From Demequina zhanjiangensis (GTDB lineage Bacteria > Actinomycetota > Actinomycetes > Actinomycetales > Demequinaceae): a stretch of 64,000 nucleotides of DNA. The translations under genes and the position numbers were made by a program. Where the stretch lies: assembly GCF_030418315.1 (NCBI RefSeq), contig NZ_JAUHPV010000001.1:124001-188000 (forward strand), written 5' to 3'. Below the pieces are notes generated by a model. The model made no database searches. It had not been told where the DNA came from and worked only from the letters and a program-made list of their open reading frames with translations. Of the stretch, positions 22,286 to 32,489 are shown in pieces; within the stretch, counting starts at the first letter, position 1, and each line of letters starts with the position of its first letter.

Positions 22286-22702
22286 GTGCCTGCCGTCACC
22301 GTTCCCGTGCCGCTCCGCTGGTCCGACTGCGACGCCTACGGCCACGTGAACAACGTGGCGATCGTGGGACTGCTCGAGGAGGCGCGCGTCCGCGCGCTGT
22401 GGGACGACGAGGACCCGATCATGCCGCCGCTCGGCGCAGGCTCGGACGTGTGGGTGCTCGTCGCCGACGTGTCGGTGAAGTACAGGCGCACGATCGACCA
22501 TCGCGTCGCCCCTATCGATGCCGAGGTGTCGGTGTCCCGCTGCGTGGGCGCGACGTTCGTGCTCGACTATCGGCTGCTGGTCGACGGCGACGTGTGCGTC
22601 GAGGCGTCCACGACCATGGCGATGGTCGACGCAGCCAGCCAACGCCCCACCAGGCTCACCCCCGAGCAGAAGGAGCGGCTGCTGGCCCTCATGCTCGACT
22701 GA
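22286..22702 (+). CDS. Acyl-CoA thioesterase, hotdog fold (4HBT family)
   Basis: 138 residues. The hotdog motif RWSDCDAYGHVNNV (about 11-24) contains the Asp that acts in 4HBT-type thioesterases; VSVKYRRTI and VLDYRLLVDG follow as the beta-sheet strands. Members hydrolyse acyl-CoA thioesters in the cytoplasm; the substrate cannot be told from sequence. The GTG at 22286 was chosen from the TANNNT box 7 nt before it; a GTG at 22277 would add three residues. It is transcribed away from the signalling operon and toward fgd, so it stands alone. Confidence 0.88.
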   Translation: MPAVTVPVPLRWSDCDAYGHVNNVAIVGLLEEARVRALWDDEDPIMPPLGAGSDVWVLVADVSVKYRRTIDHRVAPIDAEVSVSRCVGATFVLDYRLLVDGDVCVEASTTMAMVDAASQRPTRLTPEQKERLLALMLD

Positions 22703-22717
22703 GCTCCGCTCAGCCGA
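22693..22717. terminator. Bidirectional hairpin between thioesterase gene and fgd
   Basis: CTCGACTGAG and CTCAGCCGAG form a 10-bp stem with one A-C mismatch and a 5-nt loop. It overlaps the last codons of the thioesterase gene and the stop region of fgd, so one structure could serve both convergent genes. Confidence 0.55.
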
Positions 22718-23729
22718 GCGTGCGCAGCCGCGGCGCGAGGTCGCGCTCGAACAGCGCCATGAAGCGGCGCTGGTCGTGTCCGGGGGCGTGGAACACGAGG
22801 TGCGTGAAGCCCATGTCGACGTAGTCGGCGATGCGGGCGGCCACCTCGTCGGGGTCTGTGCCCACGATCCAGCGGGACGCGATCTGCTCGATCGGGAGCG
22901 CGTCGGCGGCCTTCTCCATCTCGACCGGGTCGGTGATGTCGTGCTTGGCCTCGGCGGGCAGCGACAGCGGCGACCAGAAGCGGGTGTTGTCGAGCGCCGC
23001 CTCCTCGGTCTCCTCGTAGGAGAGCTTGATCTCGATCATCCGGTCCACGGAGGCGGGGTCCTTGCCTCCGGCCTCGGCGCCCGCGGCGACGGCGGGGAGC
23101 AGCTTCTCGGTGTAGAGCTCGCGTCCCTTGCCGGAGGTGCAGATGAAGCCGTCGCCGGCGCGGCCCGCGTACTTGGCGACGACGGGGCCGCCTGCCGCGA
23201 TGTACACGGGGATGCCGCCGTCGGGCTTGTCGTAGATGGAGGCGTCGTGCGTCGAGTAGTAGTCGCCTTCGAAGCTCACGCGTTCGCCTGCCCAGAGGGC
23301 GCGCATGAGGCGCACGGACTCGCGCAGGCGCGCGAAGCGCTCCTTGAACTCGGGCCAGCGCTGCTCGCCCGCCCCGTCCCAGCCGGTGGCGATCTCGTTG
23401 AGCGCCTCACCGGAGCCGACGCCCAGCCAGATCCTGTCGGGGTTGAGCATGCCGAGCGTGGCGAACGCGTGGGCGAGCACCGCGGGGTTGTACCTGAAGG
23501 TGGGGGTCAGCACGGACGTGCCGAGCGTGATGGTCGACGTGCGCTCGCCTGCGGCGGCGAGCCAGGCGAGCGAGAACGGCGCGTGGCCGCCGGTGTGCCG
23601 CCAGGGCTGGAAGTGGTCGCTGATGGCTGCGGACTCGAAGCCGTGGTTCTCCGCGGCGACGGCGAGCTCGACGAGCTCGCGCGGTCCGAACTGCTCTGCT
23701 GACGCCTTGTATCCGAGCTTCAGGGTCAT
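22710..23729 (-). CDS. fgd: F420-dependent glucose-6-phosphate dehydrogenase
   Basis: Oxidises glucose-6-phosphate to 6-phosphogluconolactone and reduces coenzyme F420 to F420H2. 339 residues, co-linear with Mycobacterium tuberculosis Fgd1 as remembered: [12 protein letters not shown] at the N-terminus, SDHFQPWRH (D38, H39, W43), [12 protein letters not shown] (E108), [20 protein letters not shown] and IASRWIV, and the near-identical ending [12 protein letters not shown]. The residues corresponding to the catalytic Asp/His/Trp/Glu and to the phosphate-binding Lys/Lys/Arg are all present. It is co-transcribed with cofE (4-bp ATGA overlap). Confidence 0.93.
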   Translation of the reverse strand: MTLKLGYKASAEQFGPRELVELAVAAENHGFESAAISDHFQPWRHTGGHAPFSLAWLAAAGERTSTITLGTSVLTPTFRYNPAVLAHAFATLGMLNPDRIWLGVGSGEALNEIATGWDGAGEQRWPEFKERFARLRESVRLMRALWAGERVSFEGDYYSTHDASIYDKPDGGIPVYIAAGGPVVAKYAGRAGDGFICTSGKGRELYTEKLLPAVAAGAEAGGKDPASVDRMIEIKLSYEETEEAALDNTRFWSPLSLPAEAKHDITDPVEMEKAADALPIEQIASRWIVGTDPDEVAARIADYVDMGFTHLVFHAPGHDQRRFMALFERDLAPRLRTLG

Positions 23730-24595
23730 GGCTGCTCCTTGTCAGTGCCGGCGGTGCCGGCGTCGTCTCGTGCGGCGAGCCCCGCCGCGTATCCGTCTGC
23801 GTACGCCTCACGGTGGCCCTGCCTGAACATGTCGCTCTCGACCGAGCGGACGATGCTGCGCGCTCCTGGAAGGTCCAACGCGCCGACGGCGTGGCCCATG
23901 CCGCGCACGACGGCGAAGGGTCGTCCGGACGCCTTGCCCTTGACCAGGTCCGCGGCGCCCGCGAGCTCGTCGGCGAGGCACGGGCGGGTCGCTACCAGGG
24001 GGCGTCCCTGCGCGTCGGTCGTGCCCGCGAGCTCGTCGAACACGCGAACTCCGGCGGCGCCGATCGCCACGTCGGTCTGGCCGTTGCGCCACGCGCGTCC
24101 CAGGGTGTCGGTGATGATCACGCCCACCGCGAGCCCGAGCGCGTCGCGCAGCCCCGCCGCGAGGGCGCGGGCCGACTCGTCGGGGTCGACCGGGAGCAGC
24201 AGGACCGTGCCTGCTGCGGTGTTCGACGCGTCCACCCCCGCCGCAGCGCACACCATGCCGAGGCGATTCTCGACGATCAGCGTGGCGCCGTCGTCGTGCG
24301 CGTGCGGGATCGAGGCGACGAGCCGGACGGTCTCGGAGTCGATCGCCGCCTGACGGTCGTCCGCCTGCACCACGCGCCCTTCGGCCTTCGACACGATCTT
24401 CGAGGTGACGACGACGATGTCACCGTCACGCAGCTCGGGTCCGTGGCCCAGCGCCTCGAGGGCGAGGAGCGTGAGGTCGTCCCCGGGGTGCACCTCGGGT
24501 ACGGGGCCCGGGGCCCAGGCGGTCAGCACGGGATCCTGCGAGCGAGGGGGCTGCTCGGGCACGGGCGCGGCGCGGCCCAGGTGGAGTGGAGTCAT
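23726..24595 (-). CDS. cofE: Coenzyme F420-0:L-glutamate ligase
   Basis: Adds glutamate residues to F420-0 using GTP. 289 residues, with the N-terminal ligase signature [34 protein letters not shown] and [20 protein letters not shown]. Mycobacterial FbiB carries a C-terminal nitroreductase domain that reduces the dehydro precursor; that domain is absent here, the protein ending about 30 residues after the ligase core in an Ala/Gly/Asp tail. The ATG at 24595 follows a TACAGT box by 9 nt in the 26-bp gap after cofC. Four-base overlap with fgd. Confidence 0.92.
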   Translation of the reverse strand: MTPLHLGRAAPVPEQPPRSQDPVLTAWAPGPVPEVHPGDDLTLLALEALGHGPELRDGDIVVVTSKIVSKAEGRVVQADDRQAAIDSETVRLVASIPHAHDDGATLIVENRLGMVCAAAGVDASNTAAGTVLLLPVDPDESARALAAGLRDALGLAVGVIITDTLGRAWRNGQTDVAIGAAGVRVFDELAGTTDAQGRPLVATRPCLADELAGAADLVKGKASGRPFAVVRGMGHAVGALDLPGARSIVRSVESDMFRQGHREAYADGYAAGLAARDDAGTAGTDKEQP

Positions 24596-24621
24596 GATCC
24601 GCTCACTGTACGGCTGGCAGA

Positions 24622-25278
24622 TTACCGGCGTGTTGTGGCGCCGACGGGTGCGTTGATCGCCGCGCAGGCGCGCCGGGAGGAGGCGCCGAGGCCGAGCGAC
24701 GCGGCGCGAGCGAGGTCGTCGAGCGTGTCGACATCGGAACGCACCCGGTCGGGCACGGCGTCCGCCACGGACACGTAGCCGGCGGCGAGGTGACGGGCGA
24801 ACGAGCCGGTGCCGAAGGCGGGGGAGTGGGGGACCCGTGCCGCTGCCGTGACGAGCGTCGTCCCGGTGCCGTCGGCATCGGGCACGACGGCCCGGTCGAG
24901 GCGGCCTGCCGCCTTCAGCGCCTCGTCGAGCGCGGCGCCCGTGAGCGCGGGCAGGTCGCCGAGCATGACCGCGCGGGGCGCGTCGGGATCGCATGCGGCG
25001 AGACCCCGGGCGATCGCCGTGGCGAGCGACGGCGGCTGCGGATCCGAGACCACGCGCGCTCCCATGGCCTCGAACACCTCGCGGGCGGGCTCCGCGGTCA
25101 CGACGATCACCCGCGCCACCGTGCTCGCCTCGACCGCCGCACGCACAGTGTCACGCGCGAACGCGCGCGCGAGGCGCTCGCGAGCGGAGTCGGGGAGCGC
25201 AAGGCGGCTCTTGGACGGAGCGGTGCCCCTCACAGGGATCACCAGCTGCCAGGTCCGCTCAGGTCCGGGGGCGGGCAT
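24622..25278 (-). CDS. cofC: F420 precursor guanylyltransferase (CofC/FbiD)
   Basis: Activates 2-phospholactate or phosphoenolpyruvate with GTP to give the donor used by CofD. 218 residues with a Rossmann-like nucleotidyltransferase fold: [14 protein letters not shown] at the N-terminus, [25 protein letters not shown] and [10 protein letters not shown]. The ATG lies 7 nt after TAGACT, indicating a leaderless start. It is divergent from cofD with a 56-bp shared intergenic region, and is followed by cofE and fgd. Confidence 0.92.
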   Translation of the reverse strand: MPAPGPERTWQLVIPVRGTAPSKSRLALPDSARERLARAFARDTVRAAVEASTVARVIVVTAEPAREVFEAMGARVVSDPQPPSLATAIARGLAACDPDAPRAVMLGDLPALTGAALDEALKAAGRLDRAVVPDADGTGTTLVTAAARVPHSPAFGTGSFARHLAAGYVSVADAVPDRVRSDVDTLDDLARAASLGLGASSRRACAAINAPVGATTRR

Positions 25279-25285
25279 ACTCGTC

Positions 25286-25291
25286 AGTCTA
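25286..25291 (-). promoter_or_regulatory. -10 box of cofC-cofE-fgd (leaderless)
   Basis: TAGACT on the minus strand, 7 nt before the cofC ATG. The identical hexamer precedes glmS at 57853. Confidence 0.5.
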
Positions 25292-25334
25292 GAGATCCGG
25301 CAGCGGGTGCCGGACCGGCGTCATGGAGGTGCGT

Positions 25335-26297
25335 GTGAGGGAGATCGTCGTCCTGTCAGGAGGCGTCGGCGGCGCGCGGTTCACCCGTGCCCTCCGCGAC
25401 GCGCTCGTGGACGAGGACGCGCGCATCCGCGTCGTCGTGAACACCGCCGACGACATGTGGATGGCCGGGCTGCGGATCTGCCCGGACCTCGACTCGGTCA
25501 CCTACACCCTCGCTGGCGTCAACGACGAGCAGCGCGGCTGGGGTCGCGTCGGGGAGACCGAGCGGGTCTCCGCCGAGCTTCATGAGTGGGGCATCGGCTG
25601 GCCGTGGTTCACGCTCGGCGACCTCGACCTGGGGATGCACATCGCTCGCACGTCGCTGCTGCGCGACGGCGTCCCGCTGTCCGGCGCGGTGTCACGTCTC
25701 ACCGCGCGATGGGATCTGGGGGTCGAGCTGCTGCCTATGACGGACGACGAGGTGGAGACCCACGTCCTCACCGACGAGGGCTCGATGCACTTCCAGGAGT
25801 GGTGGACGAGGCATCGTGCGCAGCTGCCTGCGCGCGGGTTCGAGATGCGCGGGGCAGGCTCGGCGACGCCCGCGCCCGGCGTCGTGGAGGCGATCGAGTC
25901 GGCGGACGCCGTGCTCCTCGCGCCGTCGAACCCGATCGTGTCGATCGGACCGATCCTGGCCGTGGAGGGAATCCGTCAGGCGCTCGCGGCCACGCGCGCC
26001 CCGGTCGTCGGGGTGTCGCCCATCATCGGCGGCTCGGTGGTGCGAGGGATGGCCGACGCCTGCCTCACCGCGGTCGGCACCGCGACCGATGCTGCCGCAG
26101 TGGGGCTGCGCTACGGCGCACGCTCCGCAGGCGGTGTGCTGGACGGTTGGCTCGTGGACGACGTCGACGCCGCCGAGGTGCCCGAGCTCGAGTCCGCAGG
26201 GATCGCGTCACGCGCCGTGCCCCTCTGGATGACGGAGCCCGAGGCTGCGCGTGCGCTGGCACGGGATGCGCTCGCGCTCGCGAGCCGTCGAGGGTAG
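25335..26297 (+). CDS. cofD: 2-phospho-L-lactate transferase (CofD/FbiA)
   Basis: Transfers the phospholactyl or phosphoenolpyruvyl group to FO, giving F420-0 or its dehydro form. About 320 residues; VLSGGVGGARFTRAL at the N-terminus, VNTADDMWMAGLRICPDLD (the conserved metal/FO site), GDLDLGMHI, and LAPSNPIVSIGPIL followed by GVSPIIGG. The GTG at 25335 was chosen because GGAGG lies 5 nt upstream; an ATG at 25323 lacks a ribosome binding site, the GGAGG overlapping its own codons. Divergent from cofC. FO synthase (fbiC) is not in the window. Confidence 0.93.
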   Translation: MREIVVLSGGVGGARFTRALRDALVDEDARIRVVVNTADDMWMAGLRICPDLDSVTYTLAGVNDEQRGWGRVGETERVSAELHEWGIGWPWFTLGDLDLGMHIARTSLLRDGVPLSGAVSRLTARWDLGVELLPMTDDEVETHVLTDEGSMHFQEWWTRHRAQLPARGFEMRGAGSATPAPGVVEAIESADAVLLAPSNPIVSIGPILAVEGIRQALAATRAPVVGVSPIIGGSVVRGMADACLTAVGTATDAAAVGLRYGARSAGGVLDGWLVDDVDAAEVPELESAGIASRAVPLWMTEPEAARALARDALALASRRG

Positions 26298-26351
26298 CAT
26301 CGAGGGCGAGCAGCCTGCGGTAGCCGTGCCCAGGAGTCGTCCTGCCCCACT

Positions 26352-26380
26352 TTGACGACGGCCACGCCTGCAGGTACAGT
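26352..26380 (+). promoter_or_regulatory. rpsL operon promoter
   Basis: -35 TTGACG (26352-26357), 17-bp spacer, -10 TACAGT (26375-26380), giving a leader of roughly 130 nt before rpsL. Confidence 0.65.
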
Positions 26381-26414
26381 TGACGTTCGTGCCCGCGTCA
26401 TCGGGCCCTCACGC

Positions 26415-26430
26415 GCGCCCTTCCGGGCGC
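26415..26430 (+). promoter_or_regulatory. First hairpin of the rpsL leader
   Basis: GCGCCC-TTCC-GGGCGC, a perfect 6-bp stem lying about 30 nt after the predicted transcription start and upstream of the conserved leader stem-loop. Confidence 0.4.
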
Positions 26431-26444
26431 AACCCAACCAGGTT

Positions 26445-26468
26445 CGACACGCCCGGGCGCGGGGGTCG
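26445..26468 (+). promoter_or_regulatory. Conserved ribosomal-protein leader stem-loop, rpsL copy
   Basis: Architecture CGAC-acg-CCCG-ggcg-CGGG-g-GTCG: two 4-bp helices separated by an asymmetric 3/1 internal loop, capped by a tetraloop. The rpsJ leader carries the same element with one base different (32713). It ends 50 nt before the rpsL start. A role in autoregulation or protein binding is inferred from the repetition only. Confidence 0.6.
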
Positions 26469-26518
26469 GACGCCGCCCGCAGAGTTTGACAATCGATTCA
26501 CCGAAGTTCGGAGATGTA

Positions 26519-26893
26519 GTGCCTACGATTCAGCAGCTGGTCAGGAAGGGCCGCCACCCCAAGGCGTCCAAGACCAAGACCCCGGCTCTCAAGTCGAGCC
26601 CCCAGCGTCGTGGCGTGTGCACCCGCGTGTACACGACGACCCCCAAGAAGCCGAACTCGGCGCTGCGCAAGGTGGCGCGTGTCCGCCTGTCGTCCGGCAT
26701 CGAGGTCACGGCCTACATCCCCGGTGAGGGCCACAACCTCCAGGAGCACTCGATCGTGCTCGTCCGCGGTGGTCGTGTGAAGGACCTCCCCGGTGTCCGC
26801 TACCGCATCGTCCGTGGCTCGCTCGACACCCAGGGTGTCAAGGGCCGTCAGCAGGCCCGCAGCCGTTACGGCGCGAAGAAGGAGAAGAAGTAG
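26519..26893 (+). CDS. rpsL: Ribosomal protein S12
   Basis: Decoding-centre protein of the 30S subunit, 124 residues, the standard length. The GTG at 26519 follows CGGAG by about 7 nt; a longer frame from 26486 would add eleven non-conserved residues. [16 protein letters not shown] contains Lys43 and [12 protein letters not shown] contains Lys88, the usual streptomycin-resistance positions, both wild type. First gene of the str operon, overlapping rpsG by 1 bp. Confidence 0.98.
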   Translation: MPTIQQLVRKGRHPKASKTKTPALKSSPQRRGVCTRVYTTTPKKPNSALRKVARVRLSSGIEVTAYIPGEGHNLQEHSIVLVRGGRVKDLPGVRYRIVRGSLDTQGVKGRQQARSRYGAKKEKK

Positions 26894-27363
26894 TGCCTCG
26901 CAAGGGACCGGCGCCCAAGCGCCCCATCATCAACGACCCCGTCTACGGCGCGACCGTCGTCACCCAGCTGATCAACAAGGTCCTGCTGGACGGCAAGAAG
27001 TCCGTCGCCGAGGCGATCGTCTACGGCGCCCTCGAGGGTGTCCGTGAGAAGTCCGGTCAGGACCCGGTCGTCGTGCTCAAGCGTGCGCTCGACAACATCC
27101 GCCCGGCGCTCGAGGTCCGCTCCCGCCGCGTCGGTGGCGCCACCTACCAGGTGCCGGTCGACGTGCGCCCCGTGCGTGCGACCACCCTCGCGCTGCGCTG
27201 GCTGGTCGACTTCGCGCGTCAGCGTCGCGAGCACACCATGACCGAGCGCCTCATGAACGAGATCCTCGACGCCTCCAACGGTCTCGGTGCCGCGGTCAAG
27301 CGCCGCGAGGACATGCACAAGATGGCCGAGTCCAACAAGGCCTTCGCGCACTACCGCTGGTAG
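26893..27363 (+). CDS. rpsG: Ribosomal protein S7
   Basis: 30S head protein that nucleates assembly of the 16S 3' domain. 156 residues; starts [11 protein letters not shown] and contains [27 protein letters not shown] and the C-terminal [11 protein letters not shown] start shares its G with the rpsL stop codon (TAGTG), so translational coupling is likely. Followed by fusA after 42 bp. Confidence 0.98.
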   Translation: MPRKGPAPKRPIINDPVYGATVVTQLINKVLLDGKKSVAEAIVYGALEGVREKSGQDPVVVLKRALDNIRPALEVRSRRVGGATYQVPVDVRPVRATTLALRWLVDFARQRREHTMTERLMNEILDASNGLGAAVKRREDMHKMAESNKAFAHYRW

Positions 27364-27405
27364 CAGTCGCTCACCCCTCTACGGAATCCCCAAGGAGAAC
27401 CACTC

Positions 27406-29520
27406 GTGGCACAGGACGTGCTCACGGACCTCAAGAAGGTCCGCAACATCGGCATCATGGCTCACATCGATGCTGGCAAGACCACCACCACCGAGCGCAT
27501 CCTGTTCTACACGGGTGTGAACTACAAGATCGGTGAGACCCACGACGGTGCGTCGACGACCGACTGGATGGAGCAGGAGCAGGAGCGCGGCATCACCATC
27601 ACCTCCGCCGCGGTGACCTGTTTCTGGGACAAGAACCAGATCAACATCATCGACACCCCCGGCCACGTGGACTTCACGGTCGAGGTGGAGCGTTCGCTGC
27701 GAGTGCTCGACGGCGCGGTCGCCGTGTTCGACGGCAAGGAGGGCGTGGAGCCCCAGTCCGAGACCGTGTGGCGTCAGGCCGACAAGTACGACGTTCCCCG
27801 CATCTGCTTCGTCAACAAGATGGACAAGCTGGGCGCCGACTTCTACTTCACGGTCGACACGATCATCAAGCGCCTCGGTGCCAAGCCGCTGGTCATCCAG
27901 CTGCCCATCGGCGCCGAGAACGACTTCGTCGGCATCGTCGACCTGGTCGAGATGAACGCCAAGGTCTGGCCCGGCGACGCCAAGGGCGACGTGACCATGG
28001 GCGCGACCTACGAGACGGTCGAGATCCCCGCGGACCTCAAGGACAAGGCCGAGGAGTACCGTGCGGCCCTCCTCGAGACCGTGGCCGAGGCCGACGACGA
28101 GCTGCTCGAGAAGTACCTCGGCGGCGAGGAGCTGACCCTGGCCGAGATCAAGGCCGGCATCCGCAAGATGACGATCGCCTCCGAGGTCTACCCGGTCCTG
28201 TGCGGCTCGGCGTTCAAGAACCGCGGCGTGCAGCCGATGCTCGACGCCGTCATCGACTACCTCCCCGCGCCGGTCGACGTGCCCGCGATCAAGGGTCACG
28301 ACGCCAAGGACGAGGAGAAGGAGATCGAGCGTCACGCCGACGCGAACGAGCCCTTCGCCGCGCTCGCCTTCAAGGTCGTCGCGCACCCGTTCTTCGGTCG
28401 CCTCACCTACGTCCGCGTGTACTCCGGTCACCTCGAGACGGGCGCCCAGGTCATCAACTCGACCAAGGGCAAGAAGGAGCGCATCGGAAAGCTCTTCCAG
28501 ATGCACGCCAACAAGGAGAACCCGGTCGACACGATCCAGGCGGGTCACATCTACGCCGTGATCGGTCTGAAGGACACCACCACCGGTGACACCCTGTCGA
28601 ACCCGGACCACCCCGTCGTGCTCGAGTCGATGACGTTCCCGGACCCGGTCATCGACGTGGCCATCGAGCCCAAGACCAAGGGCGACCAGGAGAAGCTGTC
28701 GATCGCGATCCAGAAGCTCGCCGAGGAGGACCCGACCTTCCGCGTGCGCCTGGACGAGGAGACCGGCCAGACCGTCATCGGCGGTATGGGCGAGCTGCAC
28801 CTCGACATCCTCGTGGACCGCATGAAGCGCGAGTTCAAGGTCGACGCCAACGTCGGCAAGCCGCAGGTCGCGTACCGCGAGACCATCCGCAAGACGGTCG
28901 AGAAGTACGACTACACGCACAAGAAGCAGACCGGTGGCTCCGGTCAGTTCGCGAAGGTGCAGATCTCGCTCGAGCCGCTCGAGGCCGACGCCGAGGTCCA
29001 GTACGAGTTCGTGAACGCCGTCACCGGTGGCCGCATCCCGCGTGAGTACATCCCGTCGGTCGACGCCGGTATGCAGTCCGCCATGGAGCTGGGCATCCAG
29101 GCCGGCTACCCGGTCGTGGGCGTCAAGGCGACGCTTCTCGACGGTGCCTACCACGACGTCGACTCCTCGGAGATGGCGTTCAAGATCGCCGGCTCGATGG
29201 CCTTCAAGGAGGCCGCGCGTCAGGCGAAGCCCGTGCTGCTCGAGCCGATGATGGCCGTCGAGGTCCGTACTCCCGAGGAGTACATGGGCGACGTCATCGG
29301 TGACGTGAACTCGCGTCGCGGTCAGATCCGCCAGATGTCTGACGCCCAGGGCGTCAAGGTCATCGACGCGCTTGTGCCGCTGTCCGAGATGTTCGGCTAC
29401 GTCGGCGACCTGCGTTCCAAGACGTCGGGTCGTGCGGTGTACTCGATGACCTTCGACAGCTACGCCGAGGTCCCGAAGGCTGTGGCCGACGAGATCATCG
29501 CCAAGACCCGGGGCGAGTAG
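27406..29520 (+). CDS. fusA: Elongation factor G
   Basis: Ribosomal translocase GTPase, 704 residues. G1 [14 protein letters not shown], the switch region [12 protein letters not shown]3 DTPGHVDF, G4 NKMDK and G5 GSAFKN are all present; domain IV contains the tip region [23 protein letters not shown] start with CAAGGAGAA upstream. Standard third gene of the str operon. Confidence 0.98.
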   Translation: MAQDVLTDLKKVRNIGIMAHIDAGKTTTTERILFYTGVNYKIGETHDGASTTDWMEQEQERGITITSAAVTCFWDKNQINIIDTPGHVDFTVEVERSLRVLDGAVAVFDGKEGVEPQSETVWRQADKYDVPRICFVNKMDKLGADFYFTVDTIIKRLGAKPLVIQLPIGAENDFVGIVDLVEMNAKVWPGDAKGDVTMGATYETVEIPADLKDKAEEYRAALLETVAEADDELLEKYLGGEELTLAEIKAGIRKMTIASEVYPVLCGSAFKNRGVQPMLDAVIDYLPAPVDVPAIKGHDAKDEEKEIERHADANEPFAALAFKVVAHPFFGRLTYVRVYSGHLETGAQVINSTKGKKERIGKLFQMHANKENPVDTIQAGHIYAVIGLKDTTTGDTLSNPDHPVVLESMTFPDPVIDVAIEPKTKGDQEKLSIAIQKLAEEDPTFRVRLDEETGQTVIGGMGELHLDILVDRMKREFKVDANVGKPQVAYRETIRKTVEKYDYTHKKQTGGSGQFAKVQISLEPLEADAEVQYEFVNAVTGGRIPREYIPSVDAGMQSAMELGIQAGYPVVGVKATLLDGAYHDVDSSEMAFKIAGSMAFKEAARQAKPVLLEPMMAVEVRTPEEYMGDVIGDVNSRRGQIRQMSDAQGVKVIDALVPLSEMFGYVGDLRSKTSGRAVYSMTFDSYAEVPKAVADEIIAKTRGE

Positions 29521-29573
29521 TCCCACCGGTCGGAAAAATCAGGAAGAATAGCGACCAGTAGGGATGAAGCCCC

Positions 29574-29592
29574 CGATGGCGTCAGGCCATCG
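29574..29592 (+). other. Small hairpin in the fusA-tuf gap
   Basis: CGATGGC and GCCATCG form a perfect 7-bp stem with a 5-nt loop in the 121-bp fusA-tuf spacer. The arms are too short and not GC-rich enough for a confident terminator. No convincing tuf promoter was found in the spacer, which ends with the tuf ribosome binding site AGGAGG. Confidence 0.4.
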
Positions 29593-29641
29593 AACGGACT
29601 AGCATCTTTACCCGAGTCTCATCAATCAGGAGGAACACCTC

Positions 29642-30832
<1,191 letters not shown>

Positions 30833-30861
30833 CTGATGGTCGCGTAGTTCCTACGCTTCAC

Positions 30862-30895
30862 ACGAAGGCCCCCGGCATCTGCCGGGGGCCTTCGT
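30862..30895 (+). terminator. str operon terminator after tuf
   Basis: Perfect 15-bp stem ACGAAGGCCCCCGGC / GCCGGGGGCCTTCGT with an ATCT loop, 29 bp after the tuf stop. Confidence 0.92.
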
Positions 30896-30962
30896 CGTGT
30901 GCGGGCCGTGATTGCCAGAAGACTCCCAGGCAAAGCCCAGCGAACCGGTAGCCCGGTGCTGT

Positions 30963-30968
30963 TACGGT
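30963..30968 (+). promoter_or_regulatory. -10 box of the sulfotransferase gene (leaderless)
   Basis: TACGGT, then 6 nt, then the GTG at 30975, a spacing that puts transcription start on the start codon. It follows the tuf terminator, so the gene is transcribed independently. Confidence 0.5.
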
Positions 30969-30974
30969 GGTCGC

Positions 30975-31922
30975 GTGCCCGCAGTCCTCACCCGCGCCGA
31001 ACGTTTGGCGCGCTCCGTCGCGGTCTGGGACCCCCACCGCGACATGGCCCATGCCGCGCTGCTCAGCGGCAGCGGCCGGTCCGGCACCACGTGGCTGCTG
31101 GAGGCGTACGCGCGCGCCGGGCGCCTCCGCCCGGTGTTCGAGCCGTTCCGCCCCGATCTTGACGCACGCTTCAGCGATCTGAGGCCCGGGCGGTACGTCC
31201 CTGTGGACGCCCCGCGACTGCCGTCCCAGGAGGCCGTGGAGGCCGTGCTGACGGGGCGCTACCGGCACCCATGGGCGGATCAGGAGGCCTCGCTCAATCC
31301 CTTCACCCGCTACCGGGGCCGTCTCATCAAGGAGATCCGCCTCCCGATGTGGGCTGGTTGGGTCGCGAAGAGGCATCCTGAGGTGCGCCTCGTGCACGTC
31401 ATCAGGCACCCGCTTGCGACGCTCAGCAGCCAGAGCGTGCTCGGCTGGTCGCCGGACCGTCTGCACTACATGATGGCTCAGCCAGAGCTGGTGGACGACC
31501 TCCTGGGCGACCTTCCGCTCCGTTCGCTCGCGCTGGCCGACGCCGATACCGCGCTCGTGACCCGGTGGGCTGTCGAGAACCTGACGGCGGTGCGGACGTA
31601 CGGTGGCGATCGCACGGCGCTCGTGTCGTACGACGTGGCGCTTGAGGACCGCTCGGAGCTGGCTGCCGGAGCCGAGAGGCTGGGCTTCTCGGCCGACGAG
31701 CTCACCGACCTGGAGAAGCCGTCCAGGATGACCCACGCCAAGAGCTCGAACGCGCACGCCGGTGGCGACCCGCGGGCATGGATGGACCGCATCTCGCCAG
31801 AGCAGCAGAGGTCCGCGGAGCGGGTGCTCGAGGCTGTCGGGCTGGCCGATGCCTTCCCCTCCGACGGCACGGTGGACCGGGCCGCCCTTCAACGATGGTG
31901 GGATGCCCGAGGCCGCTCCTGA
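30975..31922 (+). CDS. PAPS-dependent sulfotransferase family protein
   Basis: 315 residues. The 5'-phosphosulfate-binding loop is LLSGSGRSGTTWL (about 29-41) and the 3'-phosphate-binding segment is RLVHVIRHPLATLSSQ (about 136-151). These are the two hallmarks of cytosolic-type sulfotransferases that move sulfate from PAPS to a hydroxyl or sugar; the acceptor is unknown. GTG start chosen by the leaderless pattern; earlier in-frame starts lack conserved sequence. It sits between the str and S10 operons, where housekeeping genomes usually have no such gene, and converges with the small membrane-protein gene 9 bp away. Confidence 0.82.
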   Translation: MPAVLTRAERLARSVAVWDPHRDMAHAALLSGSGRSGTTWLLEAYARAGRLRPVFEPFRPDLDARFSDLRPGRYVPVDAPRLPSQEAVEAVLTGRYRHPWADQEASLNPFTRYRGRLIKEIRLPMWAGWVAKRHPEVRLVHVIRHPLATLSSQSVLGWSPDRLHYMMAQPELVDDLLGDLPLRSLALADADTALVTRWAVENLTAVRTYGGDRTALVSYDVALEDRSELAAGAERLGFSADELTDLEKPSRMTHAKSSNAHAGGDPRAWMDRISPEQQRSAERVLEAVGLADAFPSDGTVDRAALQRWWDARGRS

Positions 31923-31931
31923 GAGCAGGTG

Positions 31932-32489
31932 TCAGGTCCAGCCTTCGCCGGTCTGGCGTTCTCGGACCAGCAGTGCGACGGTGCCTTGCTCGCCACCGAG
32001 CACGCTTGCCTCCGCGGCTTCAAGGCCGGCAGCGAGCCGATCCGTTCGCGCATCCACCTCATGCAGCTGCGTGCCTGGCGTGAGCGTCGCATGCGCGACG
32101 ATGGCATCGCCATGCTGGGAGACGGCTGTGAGCACCGGGCCCACATACTCTCCGTCGTCGGCGTAGCGTCCAAGGCCGCCCACGACCATCCCGTGCTCCC
32201 ACCGCCATCGCAGATCCGCCGCGAAGCGGCGCAGGCGGGCGTCGGACACGGTGTTCGGGAACCTGTCGACGGGATGCGGTCGCCACGGCTCGAGGCCGGA
32301 CCCGTGAAGGCGCGCGACCAGGAGGCCGACAAGCGTCAGCAGCACGAGCGCAAGCACTGGTTGCACCAGGGCGATCGCGGACACTGATGCGGCGACTACC
32401 AGGGCGAAGAGGGCCGGCCTCAACCAGGCCCGTGCCGTGTCGAACGGTCTGTGCTCGCCACTGTCGACGGCCGCAGTGCGGTGCGTCAT
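31932..32489 (-). CDS. Small two-span membrane protein resembling an FtsK-like N-terminal domain
   Basis: 185 residues. After 24 polar residues come two hydrophobic stretches (about 25-60) and a cytosolic domain containing LRWRWEHGMVVGGLG and TPGTQLHEVDARTDRLAAGL. The latter recalls the PGQTxEDxxxAxxRLAxxL region found before the motor domain of actinobacterial FtsK/TraB-type proteins. No Walker motifs follow: the protein ends about 30 residues later. Good ribosome binding site (GAGGAGGCGACG before ATG). Divergent from rpsJ. Function unknown; the FtsK-like reading is tentative. Confidence 0.65.
   Translation of the reverse strand: MTHRTAAVDSGEHRPFDTARAWLRPALFALVVAASVSAIALVQPVLALVLLTLVGLLVARLHGSGLEPWRPHPVDRFPNTVSDARLRRFAADLRWRWEHGMVVGGLGRYADDGEYVGPVLTAVSQHGDAIVAHATLTPGTQLHEVDARTDRLAAGLEAAEASVLGGEQGTVALLVRERQTGEGWT

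Noticed and set aside
29521-29641. A tuf promoter in the fusA-tuf gap
   Set aside because: Possible -10 (TAGCAT at 29600) has no matching -35; only a 7-bp hairpin and the ribosome binding site could be supported.
31932-32489. Small membrane protein considered as a type VII secretion component (EccC-like)
   Set aside because: No ATPase motifs, no WXG100 genes nearby; resemblance is limited to a short region preceding FtsK-type motors.
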